The notes: generated from the sequence alone by a model not told the origin. Counted from the first letter of the stretch, positions 8,640 to 17,146 are shown. The stretch is DNA of 64,000 nucleotides from Paenibacillus pabuli (GCF_039831995.1 NZ_JBDOIO010000003.1:992001-1056000); one strand, 5' to 3'. Numbers and translations are program-made.

Positions 8640-9878
8640 TTAACGAACGAGCTCCGATTCTTTGGCTTCTTCTGGCAGTTCGTCAACAAGAACCGGGTTG
8701 AAGTCTTCTACCCATGGAAGTCCCCATTTGTTCAGCTCTTCCATGAACGGATCCGGGTTGAACTCTTCCACGTTGTATACGCCTGGTTTGTTCCATTTGC
8801 CTGTCATAACCATTGCTGCGCCAATCATTGCTGGAACGCCTGTTGTATACGAGATGGCTTGGGAACCAACCTCTTTGTAGCACTCTTGGTGATCGCAGAT
8901 GTTGTAAACGTAGTACGTTTTGTCTTTGCCGTCTTTTTTACCTTTGAAAATGCAGCCGATGTTCGTTTTGCCCACAGTACGTGGTCCAAGGGATGCCGGA
9001 TCAGGCAGTACTGCCTTCAGGAATTGCAGTGGAATGATTTGTTTGCCTTCAAATTCGATGGGTTCAATTGAAGTCATGCCCACATTTTCAAGAGCTTTCA
9101 GGTGAGTGAGATAGCTTTGACCAAATGTCATGAAGAAACGGATCCGTTTCAAGCCAGGAATGTTTTTCGCCAAAGATTCCAGCTCTTCATGGTACAACAG
9201 GTACATGTCTTTTTCGCCAACTTCCTTGAAGTCATAGACACGTTTGATTTCCATCGGTTTGGTTTCAATCCATTCACCATTTTCCCAGTATCTTCCGTTT
9301 GCCGAAACCTCGCGGATATTGATTTCCGGGTTGAAGTTAGTTGCGAACGGATAGCCGTGGTCGCCGCCGTTGCAGTCCAGGATATCGATGTACTCGATCT
9401 CGTCAAAATAGTGCTTCAGGGCATAGGCAGAGAATACGCCAGTTACGCCTGGGTCAAAACCGCTGCCGAGCAGTGCAGTAATTCCCGCTTTTTCAAAACG
9501 CTCTTTGTAATCCCATTGCCAGCTGTATTCGAATTTTGCTGTATCTTCCGGCTCATAGTTTGCAGTATCCATGTAATGCGTTTTGGTTGCAAGGCATGCA
9601 TCCATGATTGTCAGATCCTGATATGGCAGAGCCAGGTTCATGACGATATCCGGTTTAACTTCGTTGATCAGAGCGATTAGTTCATCTACATTGTCTGCGT
9701 CCACTTGTGCTGTCGTAATTTTTGTTTTGCCGCCGTCCAGCTTAGCTTTGAGGTCGTCACATTTGGATTTGGTACGACTCGCGATGCAGATTTCCTCAAA
9801 AACTTCGCTATTTTGAACGCATTTGTGTACTGCCACAGAAGCCACGCCGCCGGCGCCGATGATTAGTGCTTTTCCCAT
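8640..9878 (-). CDS. Carboxynorspermidine/carboxyspermidine dehydrogenase (saccharopine dehydrogenase family)
   Basis: 412 residues. The N-terminal Rossmann fold has GAGGVASVAVHKC. A central ALLGSGFDPGVTGVF motif is typical of the saccharopine-dehydrogenase-like carboxynorspermidine synthases. It reductively condenses aspartate semialdehyde with a diamine (diaminopropane or putrescine), giving the substrate of NspC. The ATG at 9878 has AGGAG 9 bases upstream. It is the first gene of a two-gene polyamine operon and follows a long gene-free leader region that ends in a terminator, so transcription may be attenuated. Confidence 0.93.
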   Translation of the reverse strand: MGKALIIGAGGVASVAVHKCVQNSEVFEEICIASRTKSKCDDLKAKLDGGKTKITTAQVDADNVDELIALINEVKPDIVMNLALPYQDLTIMDACLATKTHYMDTANYEPEDTAKFEYSWQWDYKERFEKAGITALLGSGFDPGVTGVFSAYALKHYFDEIEYIDILDCNGGDHGYPFATNFNPEINIREVSANGRYWENGEWIETKPMEIKRVYDFKEVGEKDMYLLYHEELESLAKNIPGLKRIRFFMTFGQSYLTHLKALENVGMTSIEPIEFEGKQIIPLQFLKAVLPDPASLGPRTVGKTNIGCIFKGKKDGKDKTYYVYNICDHQECYKEVGSQAISYTTGVPAMIGAAMVMTGKWNKPGVYNVEEFNPDPFMEELNKWGLPWVEDFNPVLVDELPEEAKESELVR

Positions 9879-10808
9879 TTTTACATTCTCCTATCCCAAT
9901 ATGTAGATTTTTTTGTTTTTTGATTCAAACGTCCGTTTCAAGGTCTTCTCATTTTCCAACTTCAGTCAATTCCTGACAACAAAAAAAGCAAGGTGAATAA
10001 ATGCCGCAACCCGCGCATCATCACACTTGCTTGTCGATATACATCGTGAAAAAACGTAAAGTCTCCATAACCAAAAAAGTTCAAAGAACTCCTCTGGTGG
10101 AAAGCTCCCTCATGTATATCAATATCAGATCAGAGTCTATATAGCAAATAATTCGCCTTTACCACTCTTATTGACCGTTTCACAAGTTGATGTGCAATTG
10201 CACTGGTTGTAAAGTAACCAACTTATAAAATTTGAGCTTTTAACTCAATCAATAAGGCAACATAAGTTGCCAATCGGCGTTTGACCCGGCTGTCCGTATG
10301 GCCTTGACTCCCTGAAGGAAGTGGTCAAAATTATCTGCTGGAAAGTTCTAATCCCAATTGACATATCTGCTTTCCAAAATCACAGGTTAAACAATAACAA
10401 ACCATTTTAAAAAAATCAAGGGATAACTCAAAAAATATTTTTTCCTCATTTTGGACGAACCGTTACCCATGTCAGCAGATCCTTTTTCCGTGTAACTTTC
10501 CTTGTTGTTTTTGACATTTTGATATGATTTCTCAGCTGCTCAGACTACATGTTGCAGTTTGCATAATCTAACACTAGCTTCTTATCAAACATCATCCCCG
10601 CTGAAGAAAACCGTTTTCAATTGATTAATCCCCCCTCTCTGCAAGAAATGCACGTCTATTCTGCAGTCTCGGACACAATAAGTTATCAATGGAATCATGT
10701 TTATCTACAAGCATTAGTATAGTTACTAAAGATATCGAAACTTTACACCTTTACCCATTTATATTGTTTGCTCTTTTATTTGTACTAATTTACTTAGAAA
10801 TCTTCGAA
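9879..10808 (-). other. 930-base gene-free region, candidate structured leader
   Basis: No coding frame is convincing on either strand. On the minus strand, approaching the polyamine operon, several hairpins appear. These are GGCAAC/GTTGCC around 10256-10271, TTGAG/CTCAA around 10230-10247, and a 9-base stem pairing 10112-10120 with 10036-10044 that encloses about 67 bases. A terminator hairpin (9981-10032) comes next. I could not match any riboswitch class (SAM, lysine, purine, guanidine, glycine, T-box). A plus-strand small RNA is not excluded. Confidence 0.45.
9981..10032 (-). terminator. Intrinsic terminator upstream of the polyamine operon
   Basis: On the minus strand, AAGCAAG pairs with CTTGCTT and GTGA with TCAC, with an ATGC/GCAT inner stem. 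TTTTTTTG follows. It lies about 100 bases before the dehydrogenase start and about 780 bases after the nearest upstream gene, so it looks like an attenuator rather than a gene-end terminator. Confidence 0.75.
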
Positions 10809-11168
10809 TCAATTGCTTCTTTCCTCTATCTCGATCTTGCCCGCTATAATTTGAGGTGGATCAGATTGTCTAACAAGATAGAACCCCTCCTCATTAACTT
10901 CAGGAGTAATTTTTACTTTGTCCCCTACTTCTATTTTGTCAATGAGTTTGGAATCTTCAACAATATATTGGATTACTTTAACCTTTTTCTCTCTGAGATC
11001 AGCAAGACTGCGATCGGCTTCTTCTCGAAGTATATTCTCAGCTACCAGGATTCGTTCTTCTTCCTTCAGAATGACATAATCCCCTTTTTCGTTTGCTGAG
11101 AAGATTTGGCATCCACTAAGTGTAAATAATAGAACGAATAACATCATACCTATGAACGCTATTCTCAT
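10809..11168 (-). CDS. Small lipoprotein, DUF3221-like
   Basis: 119 residues. The signal peptide has a good lipobox (LSGC, Cys20 or so), so the mature protein is anchored to the outer face of the membrane. The remainder has a charged helix (residues 35-65) and a small beta domain (IEVGDKVKITPEVNEEG) resembling DUF3221/YobA-type lipoproteins. Function unknown. A GAGGAGGATTAAG ribosome site precedes ATG 11168. Confidence 0.75.
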   Translation of the reverse strand: MRIAFIGMMLFVLLFTLSGCQIFSANEKGDYVILKEEERILVAENILREEADRSLADLREKKVKVIQYIVEDSKLIDKIEVGDKVKITPEVNEEGFYLVRQSDPPQIIAGKIEIEERSN

Positions 11169-11263
11169 TCTTAATCCTCCTCACCTCACAATGAGCCTAT
11201 CTGCTATATTAGACGTATGGGTAGGAATGTTTGTTGCTTTTTTCTTCACGCATACTATAACAA

Positions 11264-11287
11264 CAAAAAGCCGCAAATATGCGGCTT
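11264..11287 (-). terminator. Intrinsic terminator of the SDR locus
   Basis: AAGCCGCA and TGCGGCTT form an 8-base stem with a 3-base loop (on the minus strand), followed by TTTTTG. It lies after the remnant at 11305-11385. Confidence 0.75.
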
Positions 11288-11304
11288 CGGGTGCATGCGT
11301 TTGC

Positions 11305-11385
11305 TTAAAAATGCTCAAGTACAACTTTACCGACTGTCCGTCCAGTTTCTAATAGAAGATGCGCTTTGCGCAGATTCTCAGCGTT
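11305..11385 (-). pseudogene. C-terminal remnant of a zinc-type quinone oxidoreductase/alcohol dehydrogenase
   Basis: Twenty-six codons ending in a stop at 11305 read NAENLRKAHLLLETGRTVGK followed by VVLEHF. This is the usual last helix and strand of MDR-family NADPH:quinone oxidoreductases (the pattern is AHELLESGRTVGKIVL). The frame is closed upstream by a stop, and nothing else of the gene remains. It sits 17 bases after the SDR stop and keeps the original terminator. Recognition rests on a short segment, so certainty is moderate. Confidence 0.6.
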
Positions 11386-11402
11386 CTACTGTAAAAATTG
11401 AT

Positions 11403-12113
11403 TTACCAAGGAAGCTGACTATCCATATAGTAGAAGCCACCTGTTGGACCGTCTTCAGACAAGGTAGCCAGACGCACAGCAGTTTTCGCACCGTCCTCTG
11501 CCGATAACTCTGCCTTTTCGCCGCCCATTTGCGTTTTCACCAAACCGGGATGTACGGAATTCACTTTAAGATTCGTTCCTTGCGCTTTTTGAGCCCAATA
11601 TGCTGTTAGCATGTTTAACGCTGCCTTGGATGCTGAATATGCAGGGGTGGCAATCCGCTGCGCAAGCTCATTGGTAAGCAGAAATTGTATGGAACCGAGA
11701 GCGCTGCTCTGATTGACAATTCGGCCAGACTCACTTTTCAGAAGCAGAGGCATCAATGACTCTGTGAGGTAATAAGGACCAAATGTATTAACTTCGAACG
11801 TATCACGTAGTGCATCGCCTTCGTATTCCTCTTTTTCAACCCACACTCCCGCATTATTGACCAGAATATCCAATCGTCCGTAGGTGTGACTAATCCATCT
11901 GGTTACCTCCGCGATATGATCGGAGTTCGTCACATTCAGCTCTATACCCACAGCGTCAATGCCCTTTTTGTTCAGTTGTTTTGCTGTTTCATCGGCTGTA
12001 GCCTGGCCCCTTGCGGCAACCAAAATCGTAATGCCCAATTCCCCCAATTGTCGGGCAATCTCATACCCAATTCCTTTGTTCGCTCCAGTAACCAATGCAA
12101 TTTTATTCGTCAT
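11403..12113 (-). CDS. Short-chain dehydrogenase/reductase (SDR)
   Basis: 236 residues, classical SDR. The cofactor motif TGANKGIG is at residues 9-16, NNAG near 85, the catalytic Ser in the NQSSALGS region and YSASK (Tyr/Lys) near 160. It probably reduces a carbonyl with NADPH, like the plant-type carbonyl reductases it resembles. AGGAGGAACAGAA precedes ATG 12113. It is flanked by fragments of two quinone-reductase-type genes and lies downstream of a TetR regulator, which suggests an electrophile- or quinone-stress locus. Confidence 0.9.
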   Translation of the reverse strand: MTNKIALVTGANKGIGYEIARQLGELGITILVAARGQATADETAKQLNKKGIDAVGIELNVTNSDHIAEVTRWISHTYGRLDILVNNAGVWVEKEEYEGDALRDTFEVNTFGPYYLTESLMPLLLKSESGRIVNQSSALGSIQFLLTNELAQRIATPAYSASKAALNMLTAYWAQKAQGTNLKVNSVHPGLVKTQMGGEKAELSAEDGAKTAVRLATLSEDGPTGGFYYMDSQLPW

Positions 12114-12141
12114 TTCTGTTCCTCCTCGGAAATTTTATGAT

Positions 12142-12282
12142 TTATTTGTTAATGTGATCTCGATAAAACTCATCCAGCACATGTACAGTTGTATCCGGCT
12201 GCTCGCTCATGTTATCAGCCAATGCTTTATTGATCCGCGAAAATTGCAAATCCGGGTGGGCTACAATAATTAATGTTTTCAT
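12142..12282 (-). pseudogene. Truncated NAD(P)H:quinone reductase (flavodoxin-like), N-terminal fragment
   Basis: A 46-residue frame begins MKTLIIVAHPDLQFSRINKA, the unmistakable N-terminus of KefF/YwrO-type NAD(P)H dehydrogenases, with GGAGAT 9 bases before ATG 12282. The family is about 175-200 residues long, but here a TAA follows RDHINK, exactly where the flavin-binding YPxG region should start. The SDR ribosome site follows at once. The gene has lost about three quarters of its length but kept its promoter side, so it may now act only as a leader for the SDR gene. Confidence 0.8.
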
Positions 12283-12310
12283 ATTAAAAATCTCCATGTT
12301 CCCTTTACGG

Positions 12311-12322
12311 GAATGATCGTTC
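12311..12322. promoter_or_regulatory. Candidate TetR operator
   Basis: The perfect palindrome-like GAATGATCGTTC (halves GAAYGATC) lies 29 bases upstream of the truncated quinone-reductase start. The same half-sites recur upstream of the tetR gene at 13132-13174. Confidence 0.5.
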
Positions 12323-12449
12323 TAATAACGGTGCAAAAACTCGTTCTATACTTGGTTAAGGCAGGAGCAAGCTCCTGCACTTGACAGTCCGTCTTTGGTT
12401 TTATTGAGTATGTCATTGCTAAATATCTGATAAAGAAAACATACTCTTC

Positions 12450-13028
12450 TTATTTTTCTAATATGAGCATGCTCATTGCGGATATACGCTGGAGCTTTTC
12501 CTTTGACACTGACGTCCGAGCCATTACCCTTATCCCTATTAAGGCATTCTGCAGATACTCTGCTAGTTCTTGTGTGCCGTATTGACTTGAGAACTCACCG
12601 TTTTCTTGCCCCCAGGTGACGATCTCCACAAGAAGATGCTCCACTTTTTCAAAGGCTCCCACAGCTTTGGCGTCTACGTCTTCATCCCGGCAAGCCATTT
12701 CTACTGCAGAATTTACAAACATGCATCCAGGCGGCTCGCCTTCTTCAGGGCTGCTCATATAATTGAAGATAAATTGAAGAGCTTCCTTGGCTGTTTGCGA
12801 TTGCTTGACACCTGCAGCCAATTTGGCATCGGTACGGTTTCCGAACCGCTCCATTGCTTTGAAGAACAAGGTCCGTTTATCTGTGAACGTGTCATAAATG
12901 CTTCTGCGATGGATGCCCATGTGCTCGACGAGATCACTCATCGACGTTTTTTCATATCCCTGTTCCCAAAACAGTTTCATGGCTTTGTCCAAAACTTCGT
13001 TTTCCTCAAATTCTTTGCTTCTTGCCAA
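12450..13028 (-). CDS. TetR/AcrR-family transcriptional regulator
   Basis: 192 residues. The N-terminal helix-turn-helix (VLDKAMKLFWEQGYEKTSMS, then LVEHMGIHRRSIYDTFTDKR) is typical TetR, and the C-terminal ligand domain contains GEPPGCMFVNS, as in YxaF/LmrA-like regulators. The TTG at 13028 has GGGAAGG 6 bases upstream, better than the GTG at 13046. It is located upstream of, and on the same strand as, the quinone-reductase/SDR locus. Palindromes with shared half-sites before both units suggest autorepression and control of the neighbours. Confidence 0.88.
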   Translation of the reverse strand: MARSKEFEENEVLDKAMKLFWEQGYEKTSMSDLVEHMGIHRRSIYDTFTDKRTLFFKAMERFGNRTDAKLAAGVKQSQTAKEALQFIFNYMSSPEEGEPPGCMFVNSAVEMACRDEDVDAKAVGAFEKVEHLLVEIVTWGQENGEFSSQYGTQELAEYLQNALIGIRVMARTSVSKEKLQRISAMSMLILEK

Positions 13029-13131
13029 TTGAATCCTTCCCTTCACACACCTGCAGTGTGTTTATAAGGTTTTATAGAATAATTTACGGATAAATCATTG
13101 GTTTGTTTTCCTGTAGAATCATCCTAACATA

Positions 13132-13174
13132 ATGAGAATGATCAGTAAAGAATTATTTTACCGATCGTTCTCAT
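13132..13174. promoter_or_regulatory. 43-base palindrome, candidate TetR operator
   Basis: The left arm ATGAGAATGATCAGTAAA and right arm TTTACCGATCGTTCTCAT match at 16 of 18 positions around a 7-base centre. It lies about 105 bases upstream of the tetR start, and its inner half-sites match the palindrome at 12311. A second smaller palindrome (ACACACCTGCAGTGTGT) overlaps the tetR leader near 13044-13060. Confidence 0.55.
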
Positions 13175-13495
13175 ATTATTTTTCGCTTGTTACTTCCATC
13201 TCTGTTTTATTTCAAAGGGTTCACCAGGCTAATATAATCATGATTCTCAAAAAAAGTTCTTGTGTTTTTCTTAATCATGGTGAATTTTTTACAACAACGA
13301 GGGTGAGCAAACGTGGAGTGTTAATGTGCGTAGAAGCAAAGTACGTGGAAAGCTTTTGCTGTTGTGAATTTTTCATACGATTAAATTTTATAATTAGAGG
13401 TTGGTTGAAACCTTTCTTTCGTCATTTCAAACCTTTTGCCATTCCTTTTGTTAATTAATTTGAAATAGTAGATAGTAACTAGGAGGCTTGTGAAA
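13175..13495. other. Gene-free stretch between tetR operator and next gene
   Basis: An AT-rich stretch. A plus-strand frame of 108 codons runs from the operator into it, but it has no ribosome site, no recognisable domain and no natural composition. I see no repeat or RNA structure of note. Confidence 0.4.
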
Positions 13496-14104
13496 ATGAA
13501 ATCGCGGATCTCTCAATTGAAGATAGGGTATCATGGCATTTTTTCTGTTATATTGACTGTGCTCTTGCTTCAAACTGCTTGTGCAACATCCGATGGAGAA
13601 TTAATGAATGATATTAACCAAAGACATTATCCAAGCAGCAAAACACCAGTTAGTCAAACACCTGCTTCAACAAATGCCACAACGGAACTGGAAAGATTAA
13701 TTGATCCGGAGGGATTAGAATTCAAGGAGATTGAAGCGGAAGACTTTAAAAAAGGTGTGTTCATTGATTTTGAACGCTACAAAAAAGAATTTTTTAACGA
13801 TGATATCATCACTAAATTCAAAGGCAATCTTGAAGGCATAGTTGAAAATAATAAAGAAAAATTTAATGTTCATCTCTATGAAGGTTCCCGGAAAGAAGCA
13901 CTCTTCTTCGATGAAGAAAACGTTCAGTTTATGTTTTATGATCTGGACCTGCTAGATAAAATAAAAATGGATGGGCGTGAACAAATCCGGATAGGCGTTC
14001 AACATGCCAAGAAACATCCGGATGGGCGTATTGAGAATGAAGCCATTACATACTTCTTTACAAAAAACAAAGAAGGCAAATGGCGTATCGAAAACATCGA
14101 TTAG
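13496..14104 (+). CDS. Secreted or lipid-anchored protein of unknown function
   Basis: 202 residues. The N-terminus has a positive stretch and a hydrophobic core (IFSVILTVLLLQTACATS). The Cys may be a lipid-anchor site, but Gln at -3 makes the lipobox imperfect. A low-complexity Ser/Thr/Pro linker follows (residues 35-60), then an alpha/beta domain ending in a strand pair (YFFTKNKEGKWRIENID) as seen in nuclear-transport-factor-like folds. I chose ATG 13496 (9 bases after AGGAGG) over GTG 13490 (3 bases). No family recognised. Confidence 0.65.
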   Translation: MKSRISQLKIGYHGIFSVILTVLLLQTACATSDGELMNDINQRHYPSSKTPVSQTPASTNATTELERLIDPEGLEFKEIEAEDFKKGVFIDFERYKKEFFNDDIITKFKGNLEGIVENNKEKFNVHLYEGSRKEALFFDEENVQFMFYDLDLLDKIKMDGREQIRIGVQHAKKHPDGRIENEAITYFFTKNKEGKWRIENID

Positions 14105-14228
14105 TACTTTGTGTGAGTCATTTCATTCAACTTAACTTAGAACAATATAAGAAAGCAGCTGCCACCGCAGCTGCTCCACGATCTAATCCATAATAATATA
14201 TTTTCAAACACTATCTTTTCAGAATCTT

Positions 14229-14846
14229 CTACTCTTCAAAACGCACAGTGAACACAAGCGCCCATTCCGTTTTGCTTAATGTATCCTCTGAGAAGTCTCC
14301 AGCAAATACCTGATTTGAACTTGTGGCATGCATGGCAAACGCAGGAACCGGACGATCAGTTGTAAATGTTAACGCTTCAGTATGTTGAATCAACCCTCGT
14401 CCTTTCAACTCCGAATTCCAAGGAAGAGTAAACGTAGCTAAGCCTGAACCTGCACTGATCTTAACAATACATATTTCTTTTTGCTCCTCTGTTCTTACTG
14501 TATCAATGGATATAATAACTTCAATTTCAGTGCCGCTTTCTATCTGCCCTTCCGGCTTGAAAAATAAGTCCCCTATAGATCCTGCAGAATCAACTTTCCT
14601 TCCATTCTCCCAAATGTCCATATCCAAACTGGCGCCCGGTTTCTCTCCCTCATACCTTAATTTAAATGCACCGGACATTGTTCCAAGGAAAGGTCTTAAT
14701 TTTGCTGCTTCCCCTTGGGTCAAATCGACAGGAGTTAACGTGATGCTGTTCGGATTCAATTCATCAGGTATAATGGTATCTGCACTTTCTGCAGAACAGC
14801 CTGTTAGTACAAACAATAAGAGCAATATGTAAAGTGGTAATCGCAA
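14229..14846 (-). CDS. Lipoprotein of unknown function
   Basis: 205 residues from TTG 14846, chosen because GGAGG lies 7 bases upstream; the frame extends to 14975 but that part is not a signal sequence. The signal peptide LYILLLLFVLTGC gives a clear lipobox. The mature part is beta-rich (GSGLATFTLPWNSELKGRG, FTTDRPVPAFAMHA). Family not recognised. It is convergent with the previous gene. Confidence 0.65.
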   Translation of the reverse strand: MRLPLYILLLLFVLTGCSAESADTIIPDELNPNSITLTPVDLTQGEAAKLRPFLGTMSGAFKLRYEGEKPGASLDMDIWENGRKVDSAGSIGDLFFKPEGQIESGTEIEVIISIDTVRTEEQKEICIVKISAGSGLATFTLPWNSELKGRGLIQHTEALTFTTDRPVPAFAMHATSSNQVFAGDFSEDTLSKTEWALVFTVRFEE

Positions 14847-15038
14847 ACTTTCCACCTCCATCAAGATTTGAATCAAGTTTAACACGGAACTTCTCTGTGC
14901 ATACATTTTTTTTACATATTCATCTACAATCATCAACCAACCTATATCACAAATCTCGGCTATAAAAAGTATCATCTTCAGAACATCATTATAGTTAAAA
15001 CTTCCTCTGTAATACCCACGTTCTATAATAGAGAGGAG

Positions 15039-15353
15039 TTGGTTAAAATCCAGGAAATCATCACAACAATAATCAGTGTAATGTTACTAATATTTTTAAT
15101 ATGGAAGCAACTACATCTATTAAGGAAATGTCCACCGAAACAAATTATAGCAATCATCGTTACTTACGGTTTGGCAATCTTCATTGCATTTGTTTGTATA
15201 TACCTGGGAGGAAATTGGATTGCGGACCTAATGCCGACTAAAGTACTTAGCATTGCTGCGTTTCTTCTAGTTGTGGTCACCATACTATCCATGCTGCATG
15301 TCTGTTTACATAAAATCTTGTCCAAAATTACTAAAGGCGTTATGGGTTCATAA
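15039..15353 (+). CDS. Small membrane protein of unknown function
   Basis: About 104 residues with three hydrophobic segments (residues 7-22, 37-57, 68-90). The start is uncertain: GAGAGGAG directly abuts the TTG at 15039, and the first ATG (15081) has no ribosome site. A rare start such as ATC 15048 would have ideal spacing. No family recognised. Confidence 0.5.
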   Translation: MVKIQEIITTIISVMLLIFLIWKQLHLLRKCPPKQIIAIIVTYGLAIFIAFVCIYLGGNWIADLMPTKVLSIAAFLLVVVTILSMLHVCLHKILSKITKGVMGS

Positions 15354-15372
15354 TAATCAAACGTCCATATTG

Positions 15373-15416
15373 AAAAAAGCAGCCGATCACACGGATCGAA
15401 CTGCTTTTATTTTTTA
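15373..15416. terminator. Bidirectional intrinsic terminator
   Basis: AAAAGCAG pairs with CTGCTTTT and GATC with GATC inside; TTTTATTTTTT follows on the plus strand and TTTTTTC on the minus strand. It lies between the small membrane protein and the convergent hydrolase. Confidence 0.75.
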
Positions 15417-16163
15417 TGCTGTTATCTCGTCGATATTGATATCATAGCCGAGGGATGTACTAGAGCTAACAAACGCTGAAAACAACTTTTGGCTATATTC
15501 ATCTACTGCGTAGCTGTACTCCGGATGCCATTGAACAGCCAGTACAAATTTATGATTCGGCATAATTACGGATTCAACAAGTCCATCTTCAGCAATTGCC
15601 GCTGGTATCAACTTATCGGATAACGTCTTGATCCCTTGATGATGATAACTGTTCACTTTAACAGTATCCGCTTGAATAATGTCATGCAGCAAATTACCTT
15701 TTTCAATATGTACATCGTGTACAAGATTCGTGTATGGCGGGCTTTGCTTGTGATTAACGGTATTGCTTACTTCAAATTGTGTAGGAATGTCTTGATACAA
15801 AGATCCACCAAGTATCACGTTAAACAGCTGTAAGCCCCTGCATATGCCAAAAGCAGGCTTATCGAGTTCAATTACTTTCTGAAATAGCAGTGACTCCATC
15901 ATATCGCGTTCGATACATAACTCTCCGCAGGTATCCTCTACATGTTCATGATAAAGCTCCGGATTAAGATCATGTCCGCCCGTGAACAAGAACCCGTCCA
16001 GCTCATTCGCCAAGGTTGCGATAATCTCGAGATTTGTAGTCAACGGCAGCATAATTGGAATCCCGCCAGCATCCTCTATTGCTTTCATATAATCTGGAAG
16101 CATCCAGTAACTTTTTTGGTTGGAATCATACAGTGGCAGAACTCCGATCATGGGCTTTTTCAT
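15414..16163 (-). CDS. Class I glutamine-amidotransferase-like hydrolase (PuuD type)
   Basis: 249 residues. The nucleophile elbow FGICRGLQ (Cys near 113) and the His-Glu pair of VQWHPEYS near residue 220 complete the catalytic triad. FTGGHDLNPELY near residue 60 is typical of gamma-glutamyl-GABA hydrolases. Such enzymes release glutamate from gamma-glutamyl-GABA or related amides. No puu or GABA genes are nearby, so the substrate is uncertain. AGGAGG is 7 bases before ATG 16163. Confidence 0.88.
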   Translation of the reverse strand: MKKPMIGVLPLYDSNQKSYWMLPDYMKAIEDAGGIPIMLPLTTNLEIIATLANELDGFLFTGGHDLNPELYHEHVEDTCGELCIERDMMESLLFQKVIELDKPAFGICRGLQLFNVILGGSLYQDIPTQFEVSNTVNHKQSPPYTNLVHDVHIEKGNLLHDIIQADTVKVNSYHHQGIKTLSDKLIPAAIAEDGLVESVIMPNHKFVLAVQWHPEYSYAVDEYSQKLFSAFVSSSTSLGYDINIDEITA

Positions 16164-16404
16164 TGGGTTACCTCCTAATGATCATTTTCATGTGGATCGC
16201 TTGGTTGGAACGGGAATCTATACATCATTTTATCAGATCTCCTTATATACAAACTCACCAAATCATTGCATTTTCCTACTCTTTCCCTTGCACAATCCCG
16301 AGGACATTTTACAGATTCAGCTACATTGGTAAAAATTCCATCATGTTATTTGATGAATATACCGGGTAATGTTAATCAAGAATTGTAACTTGGGAGGGAT
16401 AGGA

Positions 16405-17085
16405 ATGTTCATGGAGTTAAGCATTAAGCTAGTCATTAGCTTTTTCGGGCTTTGGGCCATTGCTTTCATTACAGGCAGAAAAACGCTAAGCCAACTTACA
16501 CCACTCGATTTCCTATCCTCATTAGTGCTCAGTGAGATTGTGGGAAATACGCTGTATGATGACCAGGTCAAGGTATCTCATCTATTATTCGCATTGGCAC
16601 TTTGGACTGCACTCGCTTATCTTTTCGAGAAAGCTACAACACGATTTGTGAAGTTCGGATATGTCGCAGAAGGACGAGTCGTGCTCTTAATTGATAATGG
16701 AGAAGTCAATCAAGGCTTATTAAAAAAATATGACATTGAATTTAAACAGTTGCTTTCCATGCTCCGTAAACAGAATGTATTTTCTATTCAGGAAGTGAAG
16801 TATGCGATACTGGAAACCGACGGATCGTTATCCGTTCTTCGCAAGCCTGAGTATGAACCCCCTACTGCTCAAGATTTGGGCATGAAGACATCACCTGATC
16901 GTTTTGCCGTAACCGTAATTGATAAAGGAGAACTGCTTAAGAAGTCCATGAAAGGTAAACATATCGATATGGATATGGTCCTGATAGAAATCCAAAAGCA
17001 GGGCTATGACAATATAAAAGATATCGCTTATGCAGAATATGGTGACGATGGAACACTATATATCATACCTCTTAATCCATTATAA
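16405..17085 (+). CDS. DUF421 (YetF-like) membrane protein
   Basis: 226 residues. Two or three N-terminal membrane segments carry the family motif LTPLDFLSSLVLSEIVGNT, followed by a cytoplasmic domain with RKQNVFSIQEVKYAILETDG. B. subtilis members (YetF, YrbG, YdfS) are linked to spore germinosome stability or to membrane functions. The molecular role is unsettled. I start at ATG 16405 with GGGAGGG six bases upstream; the frame extends to 16369 without a ribosome site. Confidence 0.88.
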   Translation: MFMELSIKLVISFFGLWAIAFITGRKTLSQLTPLDFLSSLVLSEIVGNTLYDDQVKVSHLLFALALWTALAYLFEKATTRFVKFGYVAEGRVVLLIDNGEVNQGLLKKYDIEFKQLLSMLRKQNVFSIQEVKYAILETDGSLSVLRKPEYEPPTAQDLGMKTSPDRFAVTVIDKGELLKKSMKGKHIDMDMVLIEIQKQGYDNIKDIAYAEYGDDGTLYIIPLNPL

Positions 17086-17092
17086 AAATAAA

Positions 17093-17135
17093 GACCAGGT
17101 ACATGGTAAAGCCCCATATACCTGGTCATTTTTGT
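17093..17135. terminator. Bidirectional intrinsic terminator
   Basis: GACCAGGTA and TACCTGGTC form a 9-base stem with an internal CATGG/CCATA pairing, followed by ATTTTTG on the plus strand. It serves the convergent DUF421 and MFS genes. Confidence 0.75.
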
Positions 17136-17146
17136 ACTCATTTAAT

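Noticed and set aside
9102..9680. 192-codon plus-strand frame
   Set aside because: It is antisense to the saccharopine-dehydrogenase-family gene and has no family match.
10261..10330. Guanidine- or lysine-riboswitch-like strings (CCGGGTCAAACGCC, CAGGGAGTC)
   Set aside because: Isolated motif fragments without the flanking conserved elements of either class.
10689..11099. 136-codon plus-strand frame opposite a lipoprotein gene
   Set aside because: It is the antisense of the lipoprotein at 10809-11168, which has a signal peptide, lipobox and ribosome site.
13132..13458. 108-codon plus-strand frame
   Set aside because: It starts inside a palindromic operator, has no ribosome site and no protein-like composition.
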